A stretch of DNA of 23,228 nt, from the NCBI GenBank assembly GCA_947311745.1, contig CAMZLT010000260.1, forward strand, positions 1 to 23,228. The letters are read 5' to 3'. Both the position numbers and the translations under genes were made by a program. Below the pieces are notes generated by a model. It did no database searches, was not told where the DNA came from, and saw nothing but the letters and a program-made list of their open reading frames with translations. Numbering within the stretch: position 1 is the stretch's first letter; each line of letters starts with the position of its first letter. The stretch comes from an uncultured Flavobacteriaceae bacterium. Lineage in GTDB: Bacteria; Bacteroidota; Bacteroidia; Flavobacteriales; Flavobacteriaceae. Shown in pieces: positions 1 through 6,600 of this stretch.

Positions 1-480
1 TATTTCATTAAAATGTATGGTAGTAAACGTGCCGAGCAAGCATTTAAAATGTTTAATAGTATTATCAAGAAAAAAGTGCCAACGACTTCAGTTTGTGCAC
101 AAATTCGGGAACATATGAGCCATTCTGCAAGATTACAATTGGTACAATTTTTATTTGGAATTGCAAAAGCAGATAACGAAATACACGATTCAGAAATTAA
201 TGAAATACGAAAAATTGCTGGTTACCTATATGTTAGCCAAGCCGATTTTATTTCGATAAAGGCAATGTTTGTTGACGACACTTTTAATGCCTATAAAATA
301 CTTGAGGTTACCAAATCAGCAACAAATAACGAAATTAAAATCGCGTATCGTAAGTTAGTGAAAAAGCACCATCCAGATAAAGTTAGTCATCTTGGCGAGA
401 CCTATGTTAAAGCTGCTGAAGAAAAATTCAGAAAAATTCAAAAAGCATACGAGATCATTCAAAAAGAAAGAGGTTTGTAA
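1..480 (+). CDS. TerB-like / J-domain (DjlA-type) co-chaperone, 5' end outside window
   Basis: The reading frame is open to the first base of the window. The first ATG, at 13, is probably internal, because flavobacterial homologues carry an N-terminal membrane region and an earlier TerB half; this is recalled family knowledge. What remains is an acidic helical TerB-like segment (LQLVQFLFGIAKADNEIHD, then SEINEIRKIAGYL) followed by a C-terminal J domain that begins near YKILEV. The J domain holds the HPD signature within KKHHPDK (about bases 367-381) and ends in a helix at the stop. J domains stimulate Hsp70 (DnaK) ATPase activity, and DjlA-type proteins are usually membrane anchored; no membrane segment lies in the visible part. 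A 19-base gap separates it from the longest possible start of the next gene. Family assignment is firm; the substrate is unknown. Confidence 0.88.
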   Translation, partial: YFIKMYGSKRAEQAFKMFNSIIKKKVPTTSVCAQIREHMSHSARLQLVQFLFGIAKADNEIHDSEINEIRKIAGYLYVSQADFISIKAMFVDDTFNAYKILEVTKSATNNEIKIAYRKLVKKHHPDKVSHLGETYVKAAEEKFRKIQKAYEIIQKERGL

Positions 481-538
481 CATTTGTGTCTAACTTTTCG
501 TGCAAAGATTTTACTTTTACCATATTAAACTACTAAAA

Positions 539-1399
539 ATGGCTGTAAAATCTAAAATTTTAAATAAATCGGAACGTATTTTTGACTTAATAAAAAAAGC
601 TTGGGAAAATCAATTAACCAACAAAATTGTTAGTTATACTTTGGTATATGTCTTTATTTTTTCAGGTCTTTTAAGTTATTTGGATAGGCACAATCTAATT
701 TCGTTAGGTAAGCTAGACGAACTTTTTGCCAATCCACTTTTTGCAATAGAAATTTCTTTTACCTTATTGTTAATATTAGAATTACTAAGTTTAATTTTTG
801 TTTTACACGAATCTGTAGCAAAATCAGTTGGTAAACAGTTTGAATTGTTATCCTTAATTTTTTTACGCTCAGGTTTTAAAGAATTTAGTCACATTACACA
901 CTTTAACTGGTCTGAAATGAACGAGTATGTATACCATATGTTTGCTTATGGCTTTGGTGCATTATTAATTTTTGTCATTTTAGGATTTACCGAAAAATTA
1001 CGAAAACATGCTAGATTAACCGAAACAGAAGACGAGCAAAAAGAATTTATTCAAGTAAAAAAAATACTATCTATTTTACTATTTATTTCGTTTCTAATCG
1101 TTGGTTTTTACGATACAAAGCACTTGTTACAAACGGGTAAATATTTACATTCATTTCATTCTTTTTATACCGTTTTGATTTTTAGCGATATCGTAATTGT
1201 TTTAATTGCGTTACGTTATACTTTAAATTATTATAAAATATTTAGATATTCAGCATTTGTTTTGGCAACTATTTTTATTCGTATTTCACTATCTTTAAAT
1301 ACTTACAGTAATGTAATTATTGGTGTTTCTACTGCTTTTTTTGTATTTCTTTTAACCTTATCATATAATTATTTTATTAAGGAAGCAGAAACAGAATAA
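539..1399 (+). CDS. Conserved seven-helix integral membrane protein, unknown function
   Basis: I do not recognise a named family. From the ATG at 539 the protein is 286 residues and begins MAVKSKILNKSE. An upstream in-frame ATG at 500 would add 13 residues, but that stretch overlaps the likely promoter/leader and looks non-coding. After a basic, amphipathic N-terminus there are about seven hydrophobic helices, including VSYTLVYVFIFSGLLSYL, FTLLLILELLSLIFVL, FGALLIFVILGF, ILSILLFISFLIVGF and a final helix near FFVFLLTLSYNYF. A long loop rich in charged residues (TEKLRKHARLTETEDEQKE) lies in the middle. The arrangement suggests an inner-membrane protein; no catalytic motif is visible. It could be co-transcribed with the J-domain gene just upstream. 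It converges on alr, with an inverted-repeat element in the gap. Confidence 0.75.
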   Translation: MAVKSKILNKSERIFDLIKKAWENQLTNKIVSYTLVYVFIFSGLLSYLDRHNLISLGKLDELFANPLFAIEISFTLLLILELLSLIFVLHESVAKSVGKQFELLSLIFLRSGFKEFSHITHFNWSEMNEYVYHMFAYGFGALLIFVILGFTEKLRKHARLTETEDEQKEFIQVKKILSILLFISFLIVGFYDTKHLLQTGKYLHSFHSFYTVLIFSDIVIVLIALRYTLNYYKIFRYSAFVLATIFIRISLSLNTYSNVIIGVSTAFFVFLLTLSYNYFIKEAETE

Positions 1400-1423
1400 T
1401 TTTTTTACTTAAATTTTATACTT

Positions 1424-1507
1424 GTTCAACATCAAAATACGTTATAAATTCGCCATATTTTTCTATTTTACTTCTATAAATTTAGTACGCATCGTTTGAA
1501 ATCAAAC
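1424..1507. repeat. Short inverted-repeat (REP/MITE-like) element, copy 1
   Basis: This lies in the convergent gap between the membrane protein and alr. The left arm (1424-1451) matches the right arm of the element at 8031-8175, read on the other strand, at 26 of 28 bases. Similarity continues with small gaps for about 75 bases in total. The right arm read on the minus strand (GTTTGATTTCAAA, 1495-1507) matches the left arm of the other element (GTTTAATTTCAAA) at 12 of 13 bases and is followed by a shared GCGT...TAAATT. The right end (1494-1507, GTTTGA-AA-TCAAAC) is also a perfect small hairpin. No coding capacity. Origin as a mobile or REP-like element is inference. Confidence 0.6.
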
Positions 1508-1519
1508 TGATATTACAGG

Positions 1520-2614
1520 TTAAATAACTTTTCGTTTTATTCGCTGAGATAACATTGTTAAAAATTCGTAAGGTATGGTATTTAACTCTTTACTGATTCG
1601 TAAAATATCCTTTTGGGAATCAAATATAATCACCTCATCGCCTTCTTTGCAATTGATATTAGTAACATCAACCATTATCATATCCATGCATACATTTCCG
1701 ATAATAGTTGCTTTTTTATGGTTTATGTAAACAAAACTGTTTTTATTTCCTAATTTTCTTGAAATACCATCTGCATGACCGATTGGTAAAGTCGCTGTTT
1801 TCGTTTTTTTTGTTGCAACAAAAGCACGATTATACCCTAAACTTTCTCCTTTATTAATAGTATGTATTTGAGATATTTTTGTTTTTAAAGTTAAAACATT
1901 TTTCAGCTTATTGGTGAATTTTGGTTCGTTTGCAAAACCAAACATTCCTACACCTAACCTAACCATATCCATTTGATATTCAGAATAGTTTAAGATTCCT
2001 GAAGTATTTAAAATATGATAATATGGTTTATTTTTTAATGCTTCAGTAAAGGGATTTTTTATGCTTTCAAACAAATGAATTTGCTTAATTGTAAATTCTT
2101 TTTCGGCACTATCTTCACTTGCCGCTAAATGCGAAAAAATGGATTTAATACTAATATTTGGATTATTTTTCACCAATTTCAAAATTTCTGAAACATCTTC
2201 CTTTACAAAACCCAATCTATTTAAACCAGTATTAAATTTAAGATGAATAGGATACCTTTTAAGATTTTTCTTTTTAACTATTTGAATGAATTTTTTTAAA
2301 CCATTTAATGAATAAATATTTGGTTCTAGCGAATGTTTTATAATTTTTTTATAATTTTCTATCTGTGCGTGTAGTACAATAATAGGTAATATTATATTGT
2401 TTTTTCTAAGCTGAATACCTTCTTTAGTATAAGCAACGGCAAGATAATCTATATTATTTTTCTGTAAAATTTTTGAAATTGATACAGCATCGCTTCCGTA
2501 AGCAAAAGCTTTTACAACTGCTACCATTTTAGTTTTTTGATGCAGTTTTGATTTAAAAAAAGCGATATTTTTTACTAAATTATCGGTATTAATTTCTAAA
2601 ATCGTAGGATGCAT
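1520..2614 (-). CDS. alr: Alanine racemase
   Basis: PLP enzyme that interconverts L- and D-alanine and supplies D-Ala for peptidoglycan. The protein has 364 residues, normal for Alr. The N-terminal TIM barrel carries the PLP-lysine motif VVKAFAYGSD (Lys35, Tyr39), the Bacteroidota form of the usual VKANAYG. LNRLGF holds Arg133. The C-terminal beta domain has the second catalytic tyrosine in ESLGYNRAF (Tyr261), the IGHADG segment and the IGNVCMDM motif. In many Bacteroidota Alr is fused to MurF; here it is stand-alone. Its ATG overlaps the tdk stop codon (TAATG), so the two genes are almost certainly co-transcribed and translationally coupled. It ends just inside the convergent gap holding the inverted-repeat element. 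Confidence 0.96.
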   Translation of the reverse strand: MHPTILEINTDNLVKNIAFFKSKLHQKTKMVAVVKAFAYGSDAVSISKILQKNNIDYLAVAYTKEGIQLRKNNIILPIIVLHAQIENYKKIIKHSLEPNIYSLNGLKKFIQIVKKKNLKRYPIHLKFNTGLNRLGFVKEDVSEILKLVKNNPNISIKSIFSHLAASEDSAEKEFTIKQIHLFESIKNPFTEALKNKPYYHILNTSGILNYSEYQMDMVRLGVGMFGFANEPKFTNKLKNVLTLKTKISQIHTINKGESLGYNRAFVATKKTKTATLPIGHADGISRKLGNKNSFVYINHKKATIIGNVCMDMIMVDVTNINCKEGDEVIIFDSQKDILRISKELNTIPYEFLTMLSQRIKRKVI

Positions 2615-3324
2615 TAGCTTTCTTTTTGTTCGGATATAATTTCGCTTTGATTAAAAGTAGTGTCTTGTTTTGAAGCTAACAATTCTTTTTTCCTCTTTTC
2701 ATTTAACAAATCTAAACTTTCTTTAGATAACATTGCTTTTTCTTGTTGCTCTCTAATAGCTTTGTAGTATGCAGCTCTGCTTAAAGGTTCGTATTCTTGC
2801 GTTTCGCCAAGTAAAACAAGTTTATCATTTTCTACTGTTCTATGGCTAAAATGTGCAAGATTACCAGTTCGTGTACAAACAGCATGTACTTTAGTAACAT
2901 ATTCAGCAGTTGCCATAAGTGCCGGCATCGGTCCAAAAGGATTTCCTTTAAAATCCATATCTAAACCAGCAACAATTACACGAATTCCTTTATTTGCAAG
3001 ATCGTTACAAACCTGTACGATACCTTCATCAAAAAATTGAGCTTCGTCAATACCAACAACATCTACATTATCTGCAAGAATTCTAATATTTGCTGACGAT
3101 GGTACAGGAGTAGAACGAATTTCGTTAGAATCGTGTGAAACCACCATTTTATCATCATATCTCGTATCGACAGATGGTTTAAAAATTTCTACATTCTGTT
3201 TGGCAAATTGTGCTCTTTTTAATCTGCGTATGAGTTCTTCGGTCTTACCAGAAAACATCGATCCACAAATTACTTCAATCCATCCAAATTTTTCTTTATG
3301 ATTTACTGTATTTTCGAGAAACAT
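2614..3324 (-). CDS. tdk: Thymidine kinase (type II)
   Basis: Phosphorylates thymidine to dTMP with ATP in the pyrimidine salvage pathway. 236 residues. The P-loop is GSMFSGKT near residues 21-28, followed by ELIRRLKRA. The Walker-B/lid region is VVGIDEAQFFDEG, and the substrate lasso includes AGLDMDFKGNPFGPMPALMA. The structural zinc site of the family is largely gone: the position of the first Cys pair reads CTRTG and the second pair region reads YEPLSRAAY, leaving one cysteine of four. I recall the same loss in other flavobacterial TKs, so it is probably lineage-specific rather than damage. The C-terminal tail after the kinase core is charged and low in complexity. First gene of the tdk-alr operon. 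Confidence 0.96.
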   Translation of the reverse strand: MFLENTVNHKEKFGWIEVICGSMFSGKTEELIRRLKRAQFAKQNVEIFKPSVDTRYDDKMVVSHDSNEIRSTPVPSSANIRILADNVDVVGIDEAQFFDEGIVQVCNDLANKGIRVIVAGLDMDFKGNPFGPMPALMATAEYVTKVHAVCTRTGNLAHFSHRTVENDKLVLLGETQEYEPLSRAAYYKAIREQQEKAMLSKESLDLLNEKRKKELLASKQDTTFNQSEIISEQKES

Positions 3325-3354
3325 TTAGTACTTTTATATGGTTTAAAATTTTAT

Positions 3355-3362
3355 TACTTTTG
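3355..3362 (+). promoter_or_regulatory. -7 box (TACTTTTG) for the coiled-coil gene
   Basis: Exact match to the Bacteroidota TAnnTTTG -7 consensus, 56 bases before the ATG at 3419. No clear -33 TTG is seen. It lies only 7 bases from an oppositely oriented -7 box for tdk, so the two divergent promoters overlap. Confidence 0.5.
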
Positions 3363-3369
3363 CAAACAA

Positions 3370-3377
3370 CAAATTTA
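3370..3377 (-). promoter_or_regulatory. -7 box (TAAATTTG) for tdk-alr
   Basis: On the minus strand this reads TAAATTTG, an exact TAnnTTTG match, 45 bases before the tdk ATG. It is divergent from, and adjacent to, the + strand box at 3355-3362. Confidence 0.5.
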
Positions 3378-3418
3378 GTAAAATAAATCAGTCATAATAT
3401 AATTTTAAAAAGCAACTT

Positions 3419-4303
3419 ATGCACAAAAAATTGGAAGCCGAATTAATTAGTATTGCTCATCAAATCTTACAAATGAAAGATAAAGATGATGTAGTTAAAT
3501 TAAAAAACAAAGCAAAAGATGTTTACGAAAAACTATCTGTTTTAGATTTTGTTAATAACTATTTTTTAACAACACCGAATGCAATTGACGATAAAAAAGA
3601 AATTCTAGCAAAAATAGAAGGAGTTTCAAGTCAAATTAAAAAAAAGGAAATTGCAACTGTTGAAACGCCTGTGGTTAAAGAGGAAACAACAATTTCTAAA
3701 GAACAAATTCAACAAGAAAATGATGCAATTGCTGCCGAAATAAACAAACAGACTGAAGAAATACTAAAAAAAGAAGCAAAAGAAATTGCGGCTAAACTTG
3801 TTAAAAAGGAACTATTAAAACAACAAGAAAACGCTGCTAAAACAATAGAAAATTCTCTTGCCCAAAACGAAGAATTTAAAGACTCAATTCCTGCTGACGT
3901 TGCAGCAAATTTATTTGAAAAAGCTTCCAAAATAACCAAACCAGCAGCACAAGAAACTAGTTATTTAGAGCAAAAAGAAATTGTGAAAGAAGTAGTTCCT
4001 CCAAAGCCAAAACCCGTTATAAAATCAAAACCAATTCAAGAAAAGACACGTAGTTCTGTTAATGATAGGGTTTTTTCAAATAAAATTCAAATTGGTCTAA
4101 ACGATAGAATTGCTTTTGTAAAACATTTGTTTAATTTTAGTCAAGAAGATTTTAATCGTGTTTTATCCCAATTAAATACGTTTACTACCGAACAAGACGC
4201 AAAAGATTTTGTTAGCAAAGTAGTGCAGCCAGATTATAACTGGACAGGAAAAGAAGAGTATGTAGAACGATTATTAATGCTTATCGAAAGACGATTTGCA
4301 TAA
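3419..4303 (+). CDS. Conserved coiled-coil protein, unknown function
   Basis: I do not recognise a named domain. 294 residues, no signal peptide or membrane segment, so probably cytoplasmic. It has three parts. A helical N-terminus (MHKKLEAELISIAHQILQMK) is followed by a long Lys/Glu/Gln/Ala-rich region (about residues 75-200) predicted to be coiled coil or disordered. The C-terminus (about 215-294) is compact and looks well conserved, with NDRIAFVKHLFNFSQEDF and ending GKEEYVERLLMLIERRFA. Similar proteins occur next to tdk in other flavobacteria as I recall them. Such a layout suggests a scaffolding or adaptor role, which is inference only. Confidence 0.75.
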   Translation: MHKKLEAELISIAHQILQMKDKDDVVKLKNKAKDVYEKLSVLDFVNNYFLTTPNAIDDKKEILAKIEGVSSQIKKKEIATVETPVVKEETTISKEQIQQENDAIAAEINKQTEEILKKEAKEIAAKLVKKELLKQQENAAKTIENSLAQNEEFKDSIPADVAANLFEKASKITKPAAQETSYLEQKEIVKEVVPPKPKPVIKSKPIQEKTRSSVNDRVFSNKIQIGLNDRIAFVKHLFNFSQEDFNRVLSQLNTFTTEQDAKDFVSKVVQPDYNWTGKEEYVERLLMLIERRFA

Positions 4304-4438
4304 CTATTTTTCTAATTTTATCCGTTTTTAATTAACACAAATCATTACGATAGAGTACGCATAAAATATTTTTTCTGTAATAAATAATTGTTATAAAATT
4401 AAGTAAGGATAGAAGTATTCCTTTAAAAATAAGATAAT
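4304..4438. other. 135-base intergenic gap, no feature identified
   Basis: AT-rich spacer between the coiled-coil gene and the ABC permease. I see no convincing terminator hairpin, no exact TAnnTTTG box and no ORF. The 9-base word AGTACGCAT occurs both here and in the 1480s, but the surrounding bases do not align well. Confidence 0.4.
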
Positions 4439-5524
4439 TTGAAGCAAAAACCAACATCCTTAACTAAAATTGCACTCAAAAAATTTAAACAAAATAAAAT
4501 TGCTTTAATTTCTTTTTGGTATATTGTTTTTTGTGGATTTATTGCGGTTTTTGCTTATGTTTTTGCCCCTGATAATTCGCCAAATGCAAAAATACAACAT
4601 ATTGAAATACATACTAAAAAACCTTTTTTTAAAACCAAATTATATAAAGAACATCGTAAAAAAGAAGCCAATAACTCTTTTTTAAAAACTCTTTTTTTTG
4701 GTGATAAAAATTATGCAATTGAAACTGTTATCAATAAAGCTATTAGAAAAAAAGATACCTTAAAATTGTTTTTGTACGCACAAGATACCACTTTGTCCAA
4801 ACAAAAAAACATTCTGATATCAAAACAGAATACAGAATATAAAATAGTAAATAAAACTTTTTATTTAGGAACCGATAAATACGGAAGAGATTATCTAAGT
4901 AGAATGCTTATCGGAACACGAATATCCTTTTTTATTGGATTTATTGCTGTATTTATTTCCTTACTTATTGGTATTAGTATTGGTGCAATTGCAGGTTATT
5001 TTGGCGGAAAAATAGACATATTTGTAATGTGGTTAATCAATGTAACGTGGTCAATTCCCACCTTATTAATGGTAATAGCAATCACTTTGGCATTAGGTAA
5101 AGGTTTTTGGCAAGTTTTTATTGCTGTTGGTATGACTATGTGGGTTGAAGTAGCAAGGGTTGTTCGTGGCGAAATAATGAGTGTAAAACAACAACAATAT
5201 GTAGAAGCTGCTCGTGCCCTAGGGTTTTCTAATTTTAGAATTATTTCCAAACACATTTTGCCAAATATTATGGCATCTGTTATTGTAATTTCTGCCGCTA
5301 ATTTTGCCGCTGCTATTCTTATTGAAAGCGGATTAAGTTTTCTTGGAATAGGGGCACAACCACCAACACCTTCTTGGGGAGCAATGATAAAAGACCATTA
5401 CAATTATATAATCTTAGGAAAAGCATATTTAGCTATAATTCCTGGGTTAGCAATAATGAGCTTAGTAATGGCTTTTATGCTTGTTGGCAATGGGTTACGA
5501 GATGCTTTAGATGTTAAAAATTAA
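4439..5524 (+). CDS. Oligopeptide/dipeptide ABC transporter permease (OppC/DppC type)
   Basis: Membrane permease subunit of a peptide/nickel-type ABC importer. 361 residues. It has an OppC-like N-terminal helix (IALISFWYIVFCGFIAVFAYVF) and then an extended hydrophilic periplasmic insertion of about 90 residues, as often seen in Bacteroidota. The motif LGTDKYGRDYLSRMLIGTRIS follows, then five further helices. The cytoplasmic EAA loop that contacts the ATPase reads VEAARALGFSNFRIISKHILPN. It starts at TTG (4439); no ATG lies near the conserved N-terminus. The partner permease, ATPase and binding protein are not in this window, so it stands alone, as is common in this phylum. The substrate is unknown. 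The next start codon lies 4 bases after its stop. Confidence 0.88.
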   Translation: MKQKPTSLTKIALKKFKQNKIALISFWYIVFCGFIAVFAYVFAPDNSPNAKIQHIEIHTKKPFFKTKLYKEHRKKEANNSFLKTLFFGDKNYAIETVINKAIRKKDTLKLFLYAQDTTLSKQKNILISKQNTEYKIVNKTFYLGTDKYGRDYLSRMLIGTRISFFIGFIAVFISLLIGISIGAIAGYFGGKIDIFVMWLINVTWSIPTLLMVIAITLALGKGFWQVFIAVGMTMWVEVARVVRGEIMSVKQQQYVEAARALGFSNFRIISKHILPNIMASVIVISAANFAAAILIESGLSFLGIGAQPPTPSWGAMIKDHYNYIILGKAYLAIIPGLAIMSLVMAFMLVGNGLRDALDVKN

Positions 5525-5528
5525 TACA

Positions 5529-6164
5529 ATGGAATTATTTAAAATCCTTAATAAAAATTTTAAAACACTGGCTTCTTCTAAGTTAATTTTAAAAGAAATG
5601 GAACAAATAGTTTCTTTTGCCAAATTTAAAAAAGGAATTACAATTTTAAAAGAAACAAGCTATGTACAAGTTATTCCGTTAGTAGTTTCAGGTGCTATTA
5701 AGGTTTTTAAAGAAGAGGAAAACGGAAACGAAGTTCTATTATATTACATAAAACCAGGCGAAAGCTGTATTATGTCTATTATGGCTGCTGAGAAAAACCT
5801 TCCTGTAAATATCCGAGCAGAAATTGAAGAGGATGCAGAACTCATTTTAATACCAAAAGATAAACTTTGGAATTTACGTAAAAATTTTCCAAATTGGAAT
5901 TTATTCGTCTATGAATTGTTTAACAATAAATTTGAAGAAGTCATAGATATGGTTAAAATTTTAACCTTTAGCAATAAAGAGAAACGTTTAATGGAATATT
6001 TACACAAAAAAACAGTTTTAAATAATTCGGATACCGTTTATAAATCGCATCAAGAAATTGCAAACGAGTTAGGTTCATCACGCGAAGTCATTTCTAGATT
6101 GCTAAAAAAATTAGAAAATGACAAAAAAGTGCAACTGCAACAACGAAAAATAAAAATCTTGTAA
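5529..6164 (+). CDS. Crp/Fnr-family transcriptional regulator
   Basis: 211 residues from the ATG at 5529. An in-frame ATG at 5511 overlaps the permease gene and adds only MLKINT, so 5529 is preferred. The N-terminal cyclic-nucleotide-binding-like beta roll spans about residues 10-115 (VSGAIKVFKEEENGNEVLLYYIKPGESC). A long dimer helix follows, then a winged HTH at about 173-196 (SHQEIANELGSSREVISRLL). The cAMP-contact residues of Crp are not evident. A single Cys80 sits in GESCIMSIMAA where, in related regulators as I recall them, several cysteines cluster; redox or sulfur sensing is therefore possible but unproved. Paired GTAACA-type inverted repeats upstream of the next two genes make it the natural candidate regulator of DUF2892 and SQR. 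Confidence 0.9.
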   Translation: MELFKILNKNFKTLASSKLILKEMEQIVSFAKFKKGITILKETSYVQVIPLVVSGAIKVFKEEENGNEVLLYYIKPGESCIMSIMAAEKNLPVNIRAEIEEDAELILIPKDKLWNLRKNFPNWNLFVYELFNNKFEEVIDMVKILTFSNKEKRLMEYLHKKTVLNNSDTVYKSHQEIANELGSSREVISRLLKKLENDKKVQLQQRKIKIL

Positions 6165-6174
6165 CAAGTGTCAC
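6161..6174. promoter_or_regulatory. Candidate Crp/Fnr operator upstream of the DUF2892 gene
   Basis: GTAACA-AG-TGTCAC, an inverted repeat with one mismatch. It overlaps the stop codon of the regulator gene. Its centre is 30.5 bases before the first base of the TATCTTTG -7 box, which would put it near -41, the usual class II activator position. A near-identical perfect repeat lies upstream of SQR at 6508-6521. Confidence 0.55.
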
Positions 6175-6184
6175 CAAATTTACA

Positions 6185-6200
6185 ATACAAGCATTTGTAT
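6185..6200. promoter_or_regulatory. Inverted repeat ATACAA-GCAT-TTGTAT overlapping the -7 box
   Basis: Perfect 6-base half-sites with a 4-base spacer. It lies between the GTAACA-type repeat and the -7 box and overlaps the first three bases of that box. It could be a repressor or second regulator site, or a chance palindrome in AT-rich DNA. Confidence 0.35.
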
Positions 6201-6205
6201 CTTTG
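6198..6205 (+). promoter_or_regulatory. -7 box (TATCTTTG) for the DUF2892 gene
   Basis: Exact TAnnTTTG match, 31 bases before the ATG at 6237. There is no -33 TTG at the usual spacing, which fits an activator-dependent promoter given the inverted repeat at 6161-6174. Confidence 0.55.
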
Positions 6206-6236
6206 CTATAGAAATTAATTTTAAATATAATATATC

Positions 6237-6437
6237 ATGAAAAAAAATGTAGGAAGTATCGACAAAATTGCACGAATTGTTATTGCTATTGTAGCGGCAT
6301 ATTTTGCAAATCAAGGTGATTTTGAATCTAGCTGGATTAGTATTGCTTTATATGCCGTTGCAATTATTATGCTAATAACATCGCTTATGGGAAGTTGCCC
6401 TATCTATTCTTTAATAGGTCTAAAAACAAAAAAATAA
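6237..6437 (+). CDS. DUF2892 (YgaP transmembrane-like) small membrane protein
   Basis: 66 residues with the N-terminal signature KNVGSIDKIARIVIAIVAAYFA, a second helix (IALYAVAIIMLITSLMG) and the conserved C-terminal SCPIYSLIGLKT. DUF2892 is the membrane part found alone or fused to rhodanese (YgaP) and commonly sits near sulfide/sulfur-handling genes. No rhodanese domain is attached here. It is flanked by a Crp/Fnr regulator and an SQR gene, which supports a link to sulfur metabolism. Its own promoter and a strong terminator make it a monocistronic unit. Its molecular role is not known. Confidence 0.88.
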   Translation: MKKNVGSIDKIARIVIAIVAAYFANQGDFESSWISIALYAVAIIMLITSLMGSCPIYSLIGLKTKK

Positions 6438-6460
6438 AAATACATTCCTAAAAAATAATC

Positions 6461-6489
6461 AAACACCTGATAATCAGGTGTTTTTTTTT
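6461..6489 (+). terminator. Rho-independent terminator after the DUF2892 gene
   Basis: Perfect 10-base-pair stem AAACACCTGA / TCAGGTGTTT with a TAA loop, running into an unbroken T tract to 6489. It separates the DUF2892 gene from the SQR promoter region. Confidence 0.88.
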
Positions 6490-6507
6490 ATGTAAAATAC
6501 CTAAAAA

Positions 6508-6521
6508 GTAACAAATGTTAC
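6508..6521. promoter_or_regulatory. Candidate Crp/Fnr operator upstream of SQR
   Basis: GTAACA-AA-TGTTAC, perfect 6-base half-sites. It differs from the repeat at 6161-6174 at one half-site base and one spacer base. A weak -7-like sequence, TAATTTAC (6544-6551), starts 29.5 bases from its centre, against 30.5 in the other case. The weak box fits an activated promoter. Confidence 0.55.
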
Positions 6522-6600
6522 AAAAGTAATCTTAAATTATTTGTAATTTACGAACCCAAAAAATACAGAATTATTAATTTAACTAATTAAACTTAACAAT

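Noticed and set aside
4345..4420. Possible third copy of the inverted-repeat element
   Set aside because: Only AGTACGCAT and a loose GTTATAAAATT resemble the arms; the conserved TCAAAAGGCGT core is missing.
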